From Bolinopsis microptera (taxonomy: Eukaryota; Ctenophora; Tentaculata; Lobata; Bolinopsidae), in the NCBI RefSeq assembly GCF_026151205.1, contig NC_087074.1:7004001-7068000 (forward strand): a stretch of DNA of 64,000 nt. The letters run 5' to 3'. Below are positions 21,201 through 34,152 of this stretch, in pieces (positions within the stretch are counted from its first letter, which is position 1; each line of letters opens with the position of its first letter). The position numbers were made by a program, and so were the translations under genes. The notes below the pieces were generated by a model that was not told the origin of the DNA, did not search any database, and saw nothing but the letters and a program-made list of their open reading frames with translations.

Positions 21201-22527
21201 TAATCAGTAATGGAATCTGATCATCAACAACTTGTGCCACAATGTTCACCTGTTTGTCACATACAACGGCTGGGAATGTGCAGCATGTCCTTGACTTTGA
21301 TGGTGCATTATCTCCAAATTTAAACGATACATGTTTCTCTTCATAGCACACCTTAATGAAATCTTCTGGAGACAGCGACTGAAGATAGACTTTCAACCAT
21401 TCCTTTCCACAAACCGTTTTGTTGCATCCACTGTCAAGAACTGCTAACCCAAAGTTGTCACTGGTAAATTGGTCCATAACATTTGAGTTCTCTTCTTGGG
21501 CAGGAGCATTCATAAAGAGATTTACATTCTCACTCGTTACCTGATTTCCACTTTTGTTTATTCTGCGGCGTTCTGGACAATCTCTAGAAAAGTGGTAAAT
21601 CGACTTGCAAACATTACAAGTAAAATGCCGCCCATATTTGTCTGTTGGGTTCATTTTTCTGTCACTTCTGACACCCGCAGCTACCTGATGTTGACTATCC
21701 TGCTGTTGATTCTGTTGTCGGTATCCTCTGGCTCCTCTACCATTTCCTCTTCTAAAGCCATATCCCCGGTATCCTCTTCCCGAATAGCCACTTCTTCCTT
21801 GGCTGTAATATGCATGCTGCTCCATTTCCTGAGCATTCAGTACTTCATTTTCATTTTCGTATTCATCATACATATTAAACTGATTTTCAATACAGGAGTT
21901 ATCAGTATAAAATGTAGAGTCTTCTTTAACTACACCAATCATTCTCTGGTGTGAACTTTCTGGATCTTTCATAGTTGTGATCTTCTTTATCGTTTCTTTC
22001 ATGTTAGTGTATGTTAAGTCGCCACACATAGTAATGGCAACAGAATACTTGTAATCACTAACATTACAACTTCTAAGTAATTCATACGCTAGAACAGGTT
22101 GTGGAAGCTTAATATCATGCTCTTCCATTCGTTTTACAACTTTTTCGAATGACGAAATAAACTCCTTGACATCTTGGCTTCCTTCCCGACTTAACTTTCT
22201 GAACATGTCATAAGTCTTGAACTTTTCCTTAGCCAAATCTTCAAGATAAATTCCATCAAGGACCTCCAGGAGGCAGTCTAATCCCGATGTCTTTACTTCA
22301 GCACCTTCTACTGTGTCTGTTCTGCCATTTTGTAATACTTCAAGTGGAACTTCCACTGCCTCAGACTTAGCCTTCTGAGGTAACATAAAAACAATACATC
22401 CTGCTTGACGCTTTTCTTCGATCAATGTGGTTGCCGACCACAATTTCACTTCTTTCTTGAACAAAAGATAAGAATCTCCTAACTTAGGGATAGGTGGTCC
22501 ACTACTGTTCACTTGATTTTCCGACAT
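18235..22527 (-). mobile_element. Ty1/copia retrotransposon gag-pol, intact ORF
   Basis: One uninterrupted 1430-codon frame starting at an ATG. In order: a Gag domain; an RG/Q-rich stretch with a CCHC knuckle (CNVCKSIYHFSRDC, about residues 303-316); an aspartic protease with LDSGCNKT (about 365); integrase with an HHCC-type finger and a DDE core (SDNGGEY, ALVERHH; about 530-700); reverse transcriptase (RLVARGFEE, DITSAFLQG, VHVDDF; about 1010-1170); and RNase H (YSDASFG, AAESLAL, DNKGLLEL; to about 1400). Integrase preceding RT is diagnostic of copia rather than gypsy. Active-site aspartates are in place, so the protein looks functional. Full LTRs could not be delineated; only short shared blocks flank the gene. 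Confidence 0.95.
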
Positions 22528-23288
22528 TTCCTGCTATCACTTTTAATTCAATAAAGTGAGACAGTAACATATTATACCTAGTGGTAGTTTTATAGACCAC
22601 ATTTAATTTATTTACTTATTATACTTAGTATTTATTTTTGGTGACTGTATCACCCAGTTTTAACATTTGATAATTGTACAGTTTATTAACGACACATTGA
22701 CTGAATGTTATTTTATATTCTAATTTATATTCTAGATATTTTATTTATTTTTCAACAGACGACAACTTCCTGTTTTTTCTTCTATATTAGTTACTCATAT
22801 CTCTTTTACAGACTTTTTTACAAGGACATTGACAGATGATACTCACATTAGGCATTCATTATTGCATCTAAATTATTTCACTTGCATTAGGTTTAGAAAT
22901 TTATTCTCTGGTTAACAGATTTCAAATGTTTAATTAATTTGTAGTATGACAGTAAGGTATATAAGAAGTTATTTAATTTTGCTTGGGCTATTATATTGAC
23001 TATTGAGGTTTAATGATGATATGGAATTTGAATTCTATATAAATTTACACTATGTGGTTGGGGCATTTTGCATAGTAAAAATGGTTACTACTCCTATATA
23101 TCATATTATTTGATTGGTATTCGATTTCTGATTATTTCTCTAGGAATATGATTATTATATCTCAATTTGGCTTTAGGTAGGGTGCCCCGCTAAAAGAACT
23201 GGATTCTTCCAGGAAGCATCCCGTGCACAGACCTTGGTCTACATATATATTAAATTATTAACCAATCATTCTGTATGTGCACGAAAAT
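22528..23288. other. Copia 5' flank or leader; no gene
   Basis: It holds the second copy of TTCAATAAAGTGAGACAGTA (about 22545) and GTGGTAGTTTTATA (about 22582), then AT-rich sequence without ORFs up to the junction with the RTE-like LINE. Part of this should be the 5' LTR. Confidence 0.45.
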
Positions 23289-23295
23289 TTATTTC

Positions 23296-25169
23296 AAATC
23301 ACCCTTTTTCGGGACAATAACAATGATACCCTTAACCCAATCCTCTGGCACATTCTCTGTCTCCCATACACGTGCAAACAGTTTCTCAAGCCTGTCTAAA
23401 AGACCAGGAGCCCCATACTTCAGCTGTTCGTTGGAAATTTCATCAATTCCAGGGCTCTTGTGATTCTTCAGACTCTTTAAAGCCTCAGAGATCTCTGTTC
23501 TGCTAGGGGGTATATCACTATCACTCAGATACGGAAAACATGGTGCGACCTCTAGACTGTCTAGGTCTGAAAGGTCCACGTCTCCTGTCTGCGGGTTTAG
23601 TAGTTCAGCGAAGTGCTCACCCCATCGTTTTCGTTGAGCAGCGGGGTCAGAAATCAACTTCTCGGTTTTATCTCTGACAGCAGTTGACTTCCGACTTTTC
23701 TTGCCTGACAAGGACTTGATCATCTGCCAGACCTCCCTCTGCTGACCGTGTGAAGAAGCTGTTTCCAGATCGGCTGCAACCCGTAAAGCCCAGTTCTCAT
23801 CGTCCTTCTTGCAGCTCTTCTTAACACGCTTATTAGCAAGAGAATACTCAGATCTATTGAATCCATCACTTGGGCATTTCTGCTTGACCTTACTCCGCTC
23901 CGTGATGAGATCCTTTGTCTCTTGTGACAAGTGCTGCTTCTTCCTCCGGCGCGGGCGTTGACCCAAAACCTCCAAAGAAACCTCCCTGATGCCCTCCTTG
24001 ACCAACTCCCACTCTCCATCCAGACTCTCTTCCACCGGCAGACCACTGAATCGGTTATGCAGTGCGATGCAATACTCCTGCACCTTAGATTGGTCACGCA
24101 GAAGCTCGATAGCTGGTGCTTTTCTATGTGACCCTTGTATCTTTTTGATTCCCATCAGTTTGATCCTCATAGGACTCTTGACCAAGTAGTGATCAGAGCC
24201 TATGTCTGCACCTCTATAAGTTCGAACATCAAGAAGAGAGTGACTCCACTTGGTAGAGATACAAACATGATCTATCTGATTGACAGTACGGCCATTGGGA
24301 GACCTCCAGGTGCCTTTATGGATGTCCTTGTGTTGAAACAATGTTCCCCCAACTGTCATCTGATACATGGCACAGAAATCCAACAGCCGAAGTCCGTTAT
24401 TACTTGACGTCTCATGTAAGGACTCTCCTCCAATTACCCCAGACCAAGATGAGTTGTCGCGACCAATCTTGGCGTTGAAGTCACCAAGAAGAATCTTTAC
24501 GTCGTGACTGGGTAGGCTGTCGAATGATCCACCCAACTGCTGATAAAAATCGTCCTTAACGCTATCCTGCGCATCCTCCGTAGGAGCATAGGCCACCACA
24601 ACAGAAATATTGATGTGCCGACTATGTAGCCTAGCTGCTAGGATACGCTCCGACATAGGGGTGTAAGAGATAAGCGAATTCTTGACGGTTTTTGACAAAA
24701 CCAACCCAACACCCTGCCTCCTATGCCCATCCGATCTCCCTGAATAAATGAACAATGACCCATTATCCAGCATTTCCTCACCAGTACCTGGTCTATGTGT
24801 TTCCGTAAGACCCAGAACATCCAACTTGTACTTAGAAACATTCTGTGACAATTCATAAAGCTTCGATGTGCTGCTTTCCAGAGACAGAACATTCCACGTC
24901 CCCAAGTTAAGTCTGTTTTTTATAAAATTGGAAGGGGATGATCTCCCTTTTTCGGGGTTCACGTTGGTGATGTGTGAACTAATAACACTGTGGCAATAAG
25001 GTGACCTCTTTGTTCTCATCTGCGTCCTGGGGTCCTTGCGGCTTTGCCCAGACCGCTTCATACTGGAATCACCGTTCCTTGCATTCCGAGAATCACTCCT
25101 ATCACGGTTTTTCCTTGTTGTTTCTGTAGCGTTGTTATTTGAGGTGGAAGGGATGCTGGCCCTTCGCAC
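23296..25169 (-). pseudogene. RTE-like LINE, piece 1 (AP endonuclease and linker)
   Basis: A frame of about 625 codons with a basic N-terminus, then an apurinic-type endonuclease: NLGTWNVLSLES, LDVLGLTETHRPG (catalytic Glu), VVVAYAPTE, ILLGDFNAKIGRD, QIDHVCIS and GADIGSDHYLV (catalytic SDH). It continues into the pre-RT region ending PKKGDL at about 23296, where foreign DNA begins. Piece 2 at 15376 resumes the family pattern without obvious loss. The frame has no internal stop, so disruption by insertion is recent relative to point decay. Confidence 0.9.
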
Positions 25170-26639
25170 CCGATGAACCGCATGCAGTCCTAACGAGACA
25201 GATGTCCCGGTTATATTTTTCGACCTGTACTGGTCTAGAGCCGCAGTGTTCTGTTACCGTTCACCTGTTTTAACTGGAATCACCCAGAACAGGCTACTAA
25301 GCTTAACAGTGGCACCTCGAGAAGGGTGTGGCTCTTCACCACGCACTACGGATCTTGGGCTCGGAGAGGTTGTGTAAGACACTTCACGAGCCCCTGGAGT
25401 TTTGGAAAACCCCTTAACCACAAATTATAATCTTACCTAAATCCAAAGCCAGCTTTGTTGTTTGTAAAATTTACTATTAGATCATAATATATCGTCAATT
25501 CTCAATATTTACAATGCAACATTTCATTAATCTACATACAAGCGTACTCCAGCCCCTGCACGCATCCGTTCTTATGCGGCGCAGCTCAAGCCGCGCACGC
25601 ACGTATTATTTTATACTTTTTGCTTTCTAATAAATATCGTGTCAATGTGTACGTCTAAATGTTCATGTTTTGTGTAAACCGAATCCAATTGAGATTAGTG
25701 ACAAGGATAAGGACCCAAGTGCCTGTACGGCTTTTTCGGACCCCTATGTGCTGTGGACCACTAGACTACTCTTGAAATCGCTCTACAACTATTGAACATT
25801 TATAACTGTTATATAATATATATAACGTCATTTGACAATTATTATCATTAATCTACAATGCAATCTAACTGTCTTGCTGAGGGGGAGGAGTAAACGCTTC
25901 ACAAACTAAGATACTTACAACATACGAAATTTAAAACCATCAACACGGTTATAGTTAATATCAAGTGCCAATTTGGTATACCTCTATTTCGTTGTAATAT
26001 CTAGTATATCTTCACATCTTAATACTATAATGAAATATAATAGGATACATGTTTCGAGAAAGAAAGGTTGGTCCGATTATTAACAAAAGTGAACAAAAGT
26101 CCATCAGGGACTCCACGGAGTCGAAAAAGGTACAGGGCTGCTGTCTGGTGCTGCTAGGCATTTATTGATCAAGATGTTTTATTGTATTATATTGGTTTTT
26201 GATGATTCTATTGTTCGTGACTAATCAAGTTCTAAGTGGGGGTATAAAGTGCTGCTTAAGATACTTCGTCATCTCATGTCCAGTATAATGAATAAGATAG
26301 TAAACAATACAGTTTCAGTAGTTGACCCATACAGTTAAGTCCGTCATAACTCACAATTGTTTAATCATCTGTCAATAGTCAAAGTCGTTGTGTGTTTAGT
26401 CGCTGAGTTTGATTCACGATGTCAATCCTTCGCAGCTCGGTGAGGCACAGTGGTGCATCTCGCCGATCTACCGAAGTTGGTTGCGAGAAGCATTATTTGA
26501 TGCGCGCGCGACCCAGTAGTGCATCGCGCTACAATCGCTGAGTTAGCAGTAAGATAAGTTGTTACGCGCGCGCGCGTTTAATCCCGTCGACGTGAGATGT
26601 GACAATGAAAACGCTACAGAATTATTGTTTTCGCGCGTT
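25170..26639. other. LINE 5' region and gene-free spacer
   Basis: Probably the 5' UTR of the RTE-like LINE near 25170-25440, then AT-rich sequence. From about 26400 CpG-containing words (GCGCGCG) become frequent. No supported gene. Confidence 0.35.
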
Positions 26640-26814
26640 ACGTAGAATTTACTAGTGTGTAATACTGGTTAACACTGGGTGTACACTGAGTGTAAGTCGC
26701 TAAGTTTCATATACGAGCCGTTGAATATTTCCAATTTTGAGTGTATCGTGAGCATGTTTTACAGTGCAATTGTTCGGTACTAGTGTGTTTGTGTGTATAT
26801 ATATATATATATAA

Positions 26815-26869
26815 CATCGATGGCAAGTGCTACGAAGTAGCGCGCGCCGGGCCAGATCATTAACAATGG
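26815..26869. repeat. Dispersed repeat with CpG-rich core, inverted copy at 39686-39736
   Basis: A ~52-nt sequence around GGCAAGTGCTACGAAGTAGC and GGGCCAGATCATTAACAATGG recurs in reverse complement at 39686-39736 with few mismatches. Confidence 0.75.
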
Positions 26870-26904
26870 CCAAATGTTTGTTTTCCATCTTCTTTCCTTT
26901 GACA

Positions 26905-27075
26905 CGACCATTTGGTGAGCAAAGATTAGGTGTGGACTTTTACAAAAAAGAACACTCTAAGCCCTTGTTTAAGAATCAGAAATTGTTAACTGTTCACAAC
27001 CTGTATAAGTACACTTGTCTCCGTAGAGGCTGTTACGGGCAAATATCACGCTTTTTTGCTCGAGCCCTGGGACTT
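26905..27075 (+). pseudogene. Probable LINE C-terminal tail remnant
   Basis: The frame reads FGEQRLGVDFYKKEHSKPLF then NQKLLTVHNLYKYTCL, a pattern like the C-terminal domain of several non-LTR ORF2 proteins (a basic/HSKPLF stretch followed by LTVHNLY). The match is lost soon after. A novel small gene is possible but less likely. Confidence 0.35.
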
Positions 27076-28020
27076 CTTTTAGGGTTCTTATGTGATAGAA
27101 TGGAGTGTACTGAACACTCTGACGGTATCGGGAACCTTCTAGAGCCTTCAGAAGCTGTGTTGTGAGCACTTTACTGCCAAAACTTCGGACGTCTACAGAC
27201 ACCGGAATATCGACTAAAAATTTTTTCTGAGTTGTTCCCCTAATTTCTCTTAGGTTGCTTAAGCCCCAGAAAGTGTCAGATCGTCTAAATATTGCTCCAT
27301 TCCGGTGTTAGAGACCTCGAAAATTTCGACCACGTAGAACGTGTTGCGCGTCGTATGTAGTGTTTACAATGAAAAAAGTGCACTTAAATCTGATTCGGTT
27401 GCGGCGCGTGACGTATCTAGCACGATATTTGCTCAAAAGCGCGTCACTGCGCCAGAAACCTCGTGGTACCGTAACACTGTAGAAAATATATAATCACAAG
27501 AGACACAATAAACGTATCATCACTATGCAAAGTTAATGTTAAAATGATACAATAGCCCTGCTTTAACAGATTAATCCACATAAACACTACATTTCTACAG
27601 ATGCCACCGATCGGTAAATCGGACATGTTTTTGAAGATAAATCGTCTTACGGAACGATAACTGATAGAATTCGTTTCTACATTGAAAGATTTCTTTTCTA
27701 ATCTCCGTTATGAGTGCTGTCTTTGTTAAAGTGTTATCATCTCTATCCGAATCTATTGTTGCGGCAAGATTAGATACAAACTCGTCTTACCGACATTGTC
27801 TTTCTGAAAACTGATGTGATCAGATTAAACATTGCTGGAGTTTGCAGCGTTCTCAGATAAATTAGACGTCACATAGTCATTGTACTTAAGCTTCAGGTCA
27901 GACACGAGGTACAGTTCTGGTAAAACATTCTCCTGCTCCAGTTAAAAGGTCCGTACAGCGTCAATACCTGCACTCATTAATGCAGCATTGGTGTTGTCGT
28001 GCGTGGACACGTGTCTTTCC

Positions 28021-31000
28021 ATTTTAAAAACCTAAAACACCAACAAAAACCCCCGCAAAAAAACCCAAACACAACGAAAATTCAAAACAAAAGAAAAAAT
28101 TTTTTTAAAAACCAAACAACCCCCAAAACATTAAAAACAAAACCTAAAACCCCCACGAAAAAACAATAAAAAAGGCACAAACAAACCCCAAACAACGAAC
28201 CAAAACCCCCCCAAAAAAAAAGAAAAACCAAACCACTTTAAAAAAATAAAACAAGAACAAAACCCCCAACAGCAAAAAAAAAAGAAAATACCGTTTAAAA
28301 AACCCCAAAAAAAAAAAATCCCCCACAAAAAAAAAACGCCAAACGGAAGAACAACAAAAAACCCCAAAACCAAAAAAAACCCAAACCAAAAAAACCCCCC
28401 ACACCAAAAACAAATAAAAAGCAAAAAAAAAGAAAAAAAAACAAAAAACAAAAAAATTTTTTAAAAAACCCCACCAAAACCCCACAAAACCGGGCCCACG
28501 TGTTTTCTTTTAAAACATGTTTTTAGAGACGGGTTTAAACTTCAGCTTAGAAATTTCCCCTTAAATGTTTCACCCTCGGTTGTGTCCCCAAAACGACACG
28601 TTTTTGATATTCCCTAGCTGCAAAGATTTTTTCCAAACTCTCGGTTAAAAACAGGCACTTTTTCATGGCGAATCGATTAACATCGATTTTTGCCAGACCG
28701 GGACGATTTTTAATTTCCCACAGATAGATTTTGCGAAACGACGAAGAAACTTTTTCTTTTTTTTGAATAAAAATATCCTTTTTCTTTTTCTAACGTCTGG
28801 GGAAATCGTTTTTGTTAAAGAAAATATCCTTTACTCTTAAAATTAAATGGGAATATATGTATAATAATTTATTTGCGAGCAAAGTTTCACAAACCCTTTT
28901 TCAACCGGGATAAAAAACCCAAGTCCATCCTTTAAAACAAATAAATACGGGGCCCATTGTTTTGGGAAAATAAATGAAAAATCTAATTTTCTAGTTTTTA
29001 TTCGGGAGGCGAGGGTAAAAGGGGGCTTTTTCCACTTGGTGGCATAGTTTCTTAAATCTTCACACAAGAAGATTCGTCAATTTAGAAACAGCACTGTCCC
29101 CTGCAAATACTTTATTACTTCCCCTTTTTTCAACATATCATACCATAATTTGAGACGTACAAATAAAAGGTTATATCTTTTTAAAGTTTGCAAACCTAGA
29201 AATAAATTTACTACTCGTGTCTTTTAAAATTTTGAAAAATAATGTTTTTAAATTTTGAAAAAAGGGGGAAAAAACTCCCCCTGTTATATTTTTTTTTCTA
29301 GTTAACATGAATACAAAAAAAGAGTTTTTTTTGGGTGAGCACAACCCAGGTTTGTTTTTGCACAGGGCGGGGAATTCTCTAGTGTTTTGTTTTCTTTTTA
29401 CTTTCAGGGCGGAAGAAAACGTTTCTTAAAACCCCTTTATTCTTTTCGGTACAGATCGCATCTAAAAATTTGAGAATGATAAATTTTTTGTATCCTTAGG
29501 GGAAAAGTTTTATGTTTTGGGAAAAGAATGATATTCTTTCAAAATATTTTTTTAAACCCTAAATTAACTTTCCCCATTAAAAAAATTTGTTTACGCGGTC
29601 TCCCCCCTTGAGCCATTTTTCCCAAGCTATTGAGTATAAATCACTCTCACAAGCATTTCAAACCCCCCCCCCTAGGCGGATTTTTTTAAATGTGAAGGGG
29701 CTTGGCATACTGACTTTACTAATGCAGAGAGCAAAGTTTTGATGTTTCATAAACTATGAAAAATTTTTTAAAAAATCGGAAAAAAAAAGCAGTGCGCCCG
29801 GTGCCCCCCAAAAAAACCCCCACCCTTCCCGGGCCCCCCGGCCAAAAATGGAAATTCGGGGGGGAAAACACGGCCGGCCAAATAAATTTAACCCCGGCCA
29901 AATTTCGGGGTCCCCCGGGGGGGATACAAGGGCTTTAAAGGCAAAATTTTCATAAGGCAAAAAATGGGTAAAGTCTTTAAATGTTATGTATATTTCAGAA
30001 AAATCTGTAATTAAATACTGCATTAATGACCAGGTTTTTTTGCAATCCTTTCAAAATTTCGTTTTAATACTTTTTTTCAACATTCTCCTACATGACTGAT
30101 TTTTGGGTGTGCATGTGCGGAGGGACGTAAATGGGAAAAAAATTGAAAAAAAATTGCGCTGAGGTTGGAAGTAGATACCAAATTTTTAAAACTGTTGGTA
30201 TTTCCGAAAATTTTTCACGGGGAAATTTTGTGCAAAATCAAATTTGGGACTTTGAAAAGTATGTTTAAAGATGGTATGATTTATGGCCCCCCCTCGATTA
30301 TGATATGTCATGGTTATAAATATTTACTCAGTTTTACATTGACAGCGTAAAGTTTTGGTAAAAGGTTTAGAAAAAGCAAACTCAGCCTAAAATTCAGTCA
30401 AAATGATTTATGGAGGCGAAAGGAGGAGGATGGGAAACTGAGGGGTAGGAGGAGGAGTGAACAGGAGGAGGAGGGGACTAGGGCCAGGGGAATGAGGAGG
30501 AGGGGAAAAGGAAAGGAGGAGGAGGATGGGAGGAGGATGGGACTTAGGAGGAGGACGAAGGTACTGAGGAGCATGGCTGAGGGGAGGGTAGGAGGAGATG
30601 AGGAAACGAGGTACGGGGGAGGGGAAGGGAAGTAGAGGCCTAGAAAGGAGGACCGGAGGGGGACCATGGGGGGGAGGGGGGGAACCCAGAGGGAATTTAA
30701 AGGGGGAATGGAAGGGGAGGATAAGGGAACTGAGGGACGATGGAGGGGGAAAAAGCAAAGAGGAGGGGGAGGGACTGGGGGGGGAATACATGAGAAAAGG
30801 AGACACGAGAAGGAGGGGAGGAACGGGGGGGAGGATGAGGACTGAGGAGAAGGGGAGGGGGTTAAAAGGGGAGGACCAGGGGGAGGATCAGGAGGAAGGG
30901 GGGAAAGGGGCTCAGGAGGAATTAGGGGGACTGAGAAGGGGGATGAGGGAACTGAAGGAGGAGAGAATAAGAGGAGGAGGGGACTAGGAGGAGGAAAGGA

Positions 31001-33300
31001 CGGAGAACTGAGGAGGTAGGATGAGGAAAGCTGAGGAGTACAAAGGGGGGGGGGTGGGGGGGTGGGAGGGGTGCTGGGGGATGACTGAGGGGAGGAGGGG
31101 AGGGAAGGAGGGGAAAAGGGGGAAAGGAGGAGCCGGGGAGTTTTCGGGAAGAGGGGGGGTCAAAGGGAATTAGGGGGGCTGAAAAGGAAGAGGACGGGAA
31201 ACTGGAGGAGAGGGAATAGGAGGAGGGGAAACTGGGGGGGGATGAGGAGGAGGAAACGACAAAAAGGTGGGGGACTGGGAGGGGGAAAGGGAGGATGGGG
31301 AAAGAGGGGGAGGGAAAGGGGGAGGAGGACCAGAGGGGGACCCGGAGGAGGAGAGGACACGGGGGAGGAGACTGAGGAGATTGAGGGGGCGGGGAGGGGG
31401 GGACTCAAGGGGAGGGGGGAGGGGGAGGAAATGACTGAGGGGAGGAAAAGGGGGAGGGAAGAAGGAGGCCCTGGGAGGGGGGGAACCTGGAAAAAGGGAA
31501 AGGGAGGAGGGGGGGGAGGAGGAGACTTAAGGAGGGGACTGGGGGGGGAGGAGGGGGCTCAGGAGGAGGATGAAAAGGGAGGAAGACTGAGGAGATGGCG
31601 GTAGGATTGCAGGAGGTATGAGGAGGGGGAGGAGAGGGATGGGGAGGAAAGGGGGGACCAATGAGAGGATCAAAGAGGATGAGAGGACTGAGAAGGGGGG
31701 AGGATGAGGGGTATGGGGAGGAGGGCTGAGGGGGATGACTGAGGGAGGGGAGAAGAAGAGGGAAAAGGAAAAGGAGGAGGCCCCAGGAGGGGAGGCCCCG
31801 TGGGGAGCTGGGGAGGAAGAGGGGGAAGGACTCAGGAAAAGGGAGGAGGAGGGGGGACTGAGGAGAACAAAGGGGGAGGAGGAGGAGGGGAAGGGGAGTA
31901 CCGGGAGGGGGAGGACCAGGGGAGGAGGACTCAAGGAGGACTCGGGGGGGATCAGGAAAGGACCCGGGGGGGGCTGAGAAGGGAGGATGAGGAAAGAGGA
32001 GGGGGGGGACTGAGGGGGGACTGCGGGGGAGGGATTTGGGGGGACTGAGGAGGAGGGGACTGACGAAAAGGATGGGGGGGATGTGAGCGGTGATGATTTA
32101 GGGGGAAAGAGGGGGAAGGTGACCAGGGGGGGACCCAGGGGGGACCAGGGGGAGGAAGAACATGGGGGAGGAGGGGAAAAAAAGGGGAGGGGAAAGAAAG
32201 GAGGGGGAAGAAGGGGAGGGGGAGGAGGGGGAAGGGGGAGGAGGAAGCATCTAAAGTTTTTTCCCATTTTTGTTATTTTTGCCCTTTTTTTCCCCCTCTA
32301 TTTTTTGTCCTTTTTTAAAATTTTAAGGTACCAAAACGGACAAAAAAAAAGATCCCCCGCCCCCCCCCCCCCCCTTAAAACTAGGGGAAAGGTTTCGTAG
32401 TTTAGAGATAAAGGTTTTAATGAAAATTCCTTGTCTTTTGATCCAGCTACTGGTAACAAATTTTGGTATTGTGGGCTTTATGTGCATTAAATGGGCATAA
32501 ATGGGTTTTTGCTTAAGTAATGTTATTTTAGCAAAATTCTATAATACTGAATTTAAGACCGTTGTATGCCCCCCCCACCCCCCCCCGGCTATATTGGGGC
32601 CCCCGGCCCCGGTCGAACCTGCCCCGGTCGACCCTGTAAAAAGTTAATCAGGATTTGTCCAAAAGCGAGAGAAGTATGAGAAAGCACTTTACGCACCCCC
32701 AAGGGGAGAGGTTTTTTGTCTGTTTAAATTTAAAATTGATAATAATAAAGGATTTTAGATGAATTAACAAACAATTTTCTTCATTTTAAGGGGATTTGAA
32801 ATGAAGTGTAAAAAAATTAATTTAAATAATTACCTTTTGGGGGGTTTAGTGTTCTTTGAAAAGTCCTTTTTTGGAAGGTTGGAGTTTCAATAATCCCAAA
32901 AGCCAAATTGGATTTTTCTTTTTCGGGATTATAGCGTCTTTTAAATGATGCCTTGTAATTTTTAAACCCTGTTATATATTCTTTTTAAGAGCCTTTTTTA
33001 AAGGGGGTTGGGGCGTTACATAAATGTGTAATTGCAAAATAGTGGTTTTGTAATTTTCCAACCCTTTTTCATGAATACAAAAGATGATGTTAAAAAAATA
33101 TAAATTATGATTCATTTAAATTTTTTGTGTTTTAAATCTAGCTCTTATCCATTTTATCGTTACATTAAAAAGCCCGGGTTGGGCACTGAAACCCCGGAAA
33201 CTACGAACCCGGGCAAAAAACCGTGAACCTTTTTTTAAACTTTTTAAATTTTTATCGGATAGCTACCCCATAAACAGTAAGAAAGTTTTGGATAAAAAAG
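28021..33300. other. Low-fidelity sequence block (probable assembly or polishing problem)
   Basis: Homopolymers of A, C, G and T are systematically enlarged. 28021-28490 is almost entirely A and C runs, and 29760-29930 consists of runs of G, C and A. Within it, 31600-32370 is a run-lengthened version of 6500-7320. No coding assignment is safe here; the F/W/G-rich and P/S-rich frames are artefacts. Confidence 0.7.
30407..32260. repeat. Second, degraded copy of the polypurine minisatellite
   Basis: AGGAGGA-based purine tract like 5820-7196 but with many GGGG and GGGGG runs. The right flank (GGAGGAAGCATCTAAA, then a GTCC/TTTTT-rich segment and GGTACC..AACGGACAAAAAA) matches the corresponding flank at 7190-7300, so it is a copy of the same element. 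Confidence 0.85.
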
Positions 33301-33866
33301 AAATATGGAGGAGTTGAAGACGACTGATCGAGCAAAGTACTGTTATCAAGCTGAGGTGAACTTTTGGAAACTAAATCAGCAGTTGGAATCCTGCCCCAAC
33401 GTCGACCGCCGTTTAAGAACTGCCAAGCTGAGATGAACTCATACAGTCAAGCTGTGACTAAAAATGCACCTTGGCTTGCAGAAGAGAGTTTAAAAAAGGT
33501 TGTACAGAATGCTGTATCGGAAGAGGATCGCAGTAGGAATGTGCTCATCTTTGGTTTGAAGGAGACTGATGAAGAGGAACTGTGCAATAAAGTTACCGGT
33601 GATTTTTCAGCAGATTGAAGGAAAAATCACGTTTGGAAGCTATCTGGGTTGGGAGAAAAATCAGCCAACAAGACGAGACCAGTCTAAGGTTCGCTTGGTA
33701 TTCTAACTTACCGTTCATGAGATATTAGTAAATGCAAAAAGCTGAGACTGTGTGAAGATCATAAGACTGTTTTCATCTCTCAGATCGATCACCTGAAGAT
33801 CGAGCGTATCATCAGCGTTGGGTCTTGGAAATGAAACAGATAGCCAAAGCAGGCATGGCTCCTCCG
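33300..33866 (+). pseudogene. LINE ORF1 fragment, frameshifted
   Basis: A frame from 33364 reads CQAEMNSYSQAVTKNAPW and RSRNVLIFGLKETDEEELC (RRM-like start of a CR1-type ORF1), stops at 33618, and continues in other frames with LRLCEDHKTVFIS and HQRWVLEMKQIAKAG. This is the same module found in the fragment at 9946-10336. It is broken by several frameshifts and ended by the MITE at 33867. Confidence 0.6.
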
Positions 33867-34152
33867 CAGTGGCGTAACGTTGCCTGTTGGCGCCCCCGCT
33901 GCCGCAAAGGCGCCCCCCTGTTGGCGCCCCTCCCCGTTTTGGTTGCCCCTCCCTAAAATTGACAAATTAGGCGATTTAGAGGATACGCCCGGTAAAATCT
34001 CTAAAAAGTGTGTATCTAGAGCAAAACGCGCAGTTTTGCTAGTACTTTAGTTAAGTTTTCGAATTGTCCCACATTCAAACGACGTTTGGCGCCCCCCTAA
34101 GACGGCGCCCCCCTGCACAGCGGGGTCAGCAGGGCCCTTCGTTACGCCACTG
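33867..34152. mobile_element. hAT-like MITE, complete copy in opposite orientation
   Basis: Starts CAGTGGCGTAACGTTGCC and ends CGTTACGCCACTG; reverse complement of the 10352 copy over its length (286 versus 288 nt). The flanks CTCCTCCG and CTCCCCG(T) look like an imperfect 8-nt duplication. It is inserted at the end of a LINE ORF1 fragment. Confidence 0.85.

Noticed and set aside
26827-27165. 112-codon frame as a novel host gene
   Set aside because: Its middle resembles a LINE C-terminal tail and its start overlaps a dispersed repeat, so it is treated as a relic.
28131-28485. Phenylalanine/glycine/tryptophan-rich frames
   Set aside because: They come from A- and C-runs in the low-fidelity block.
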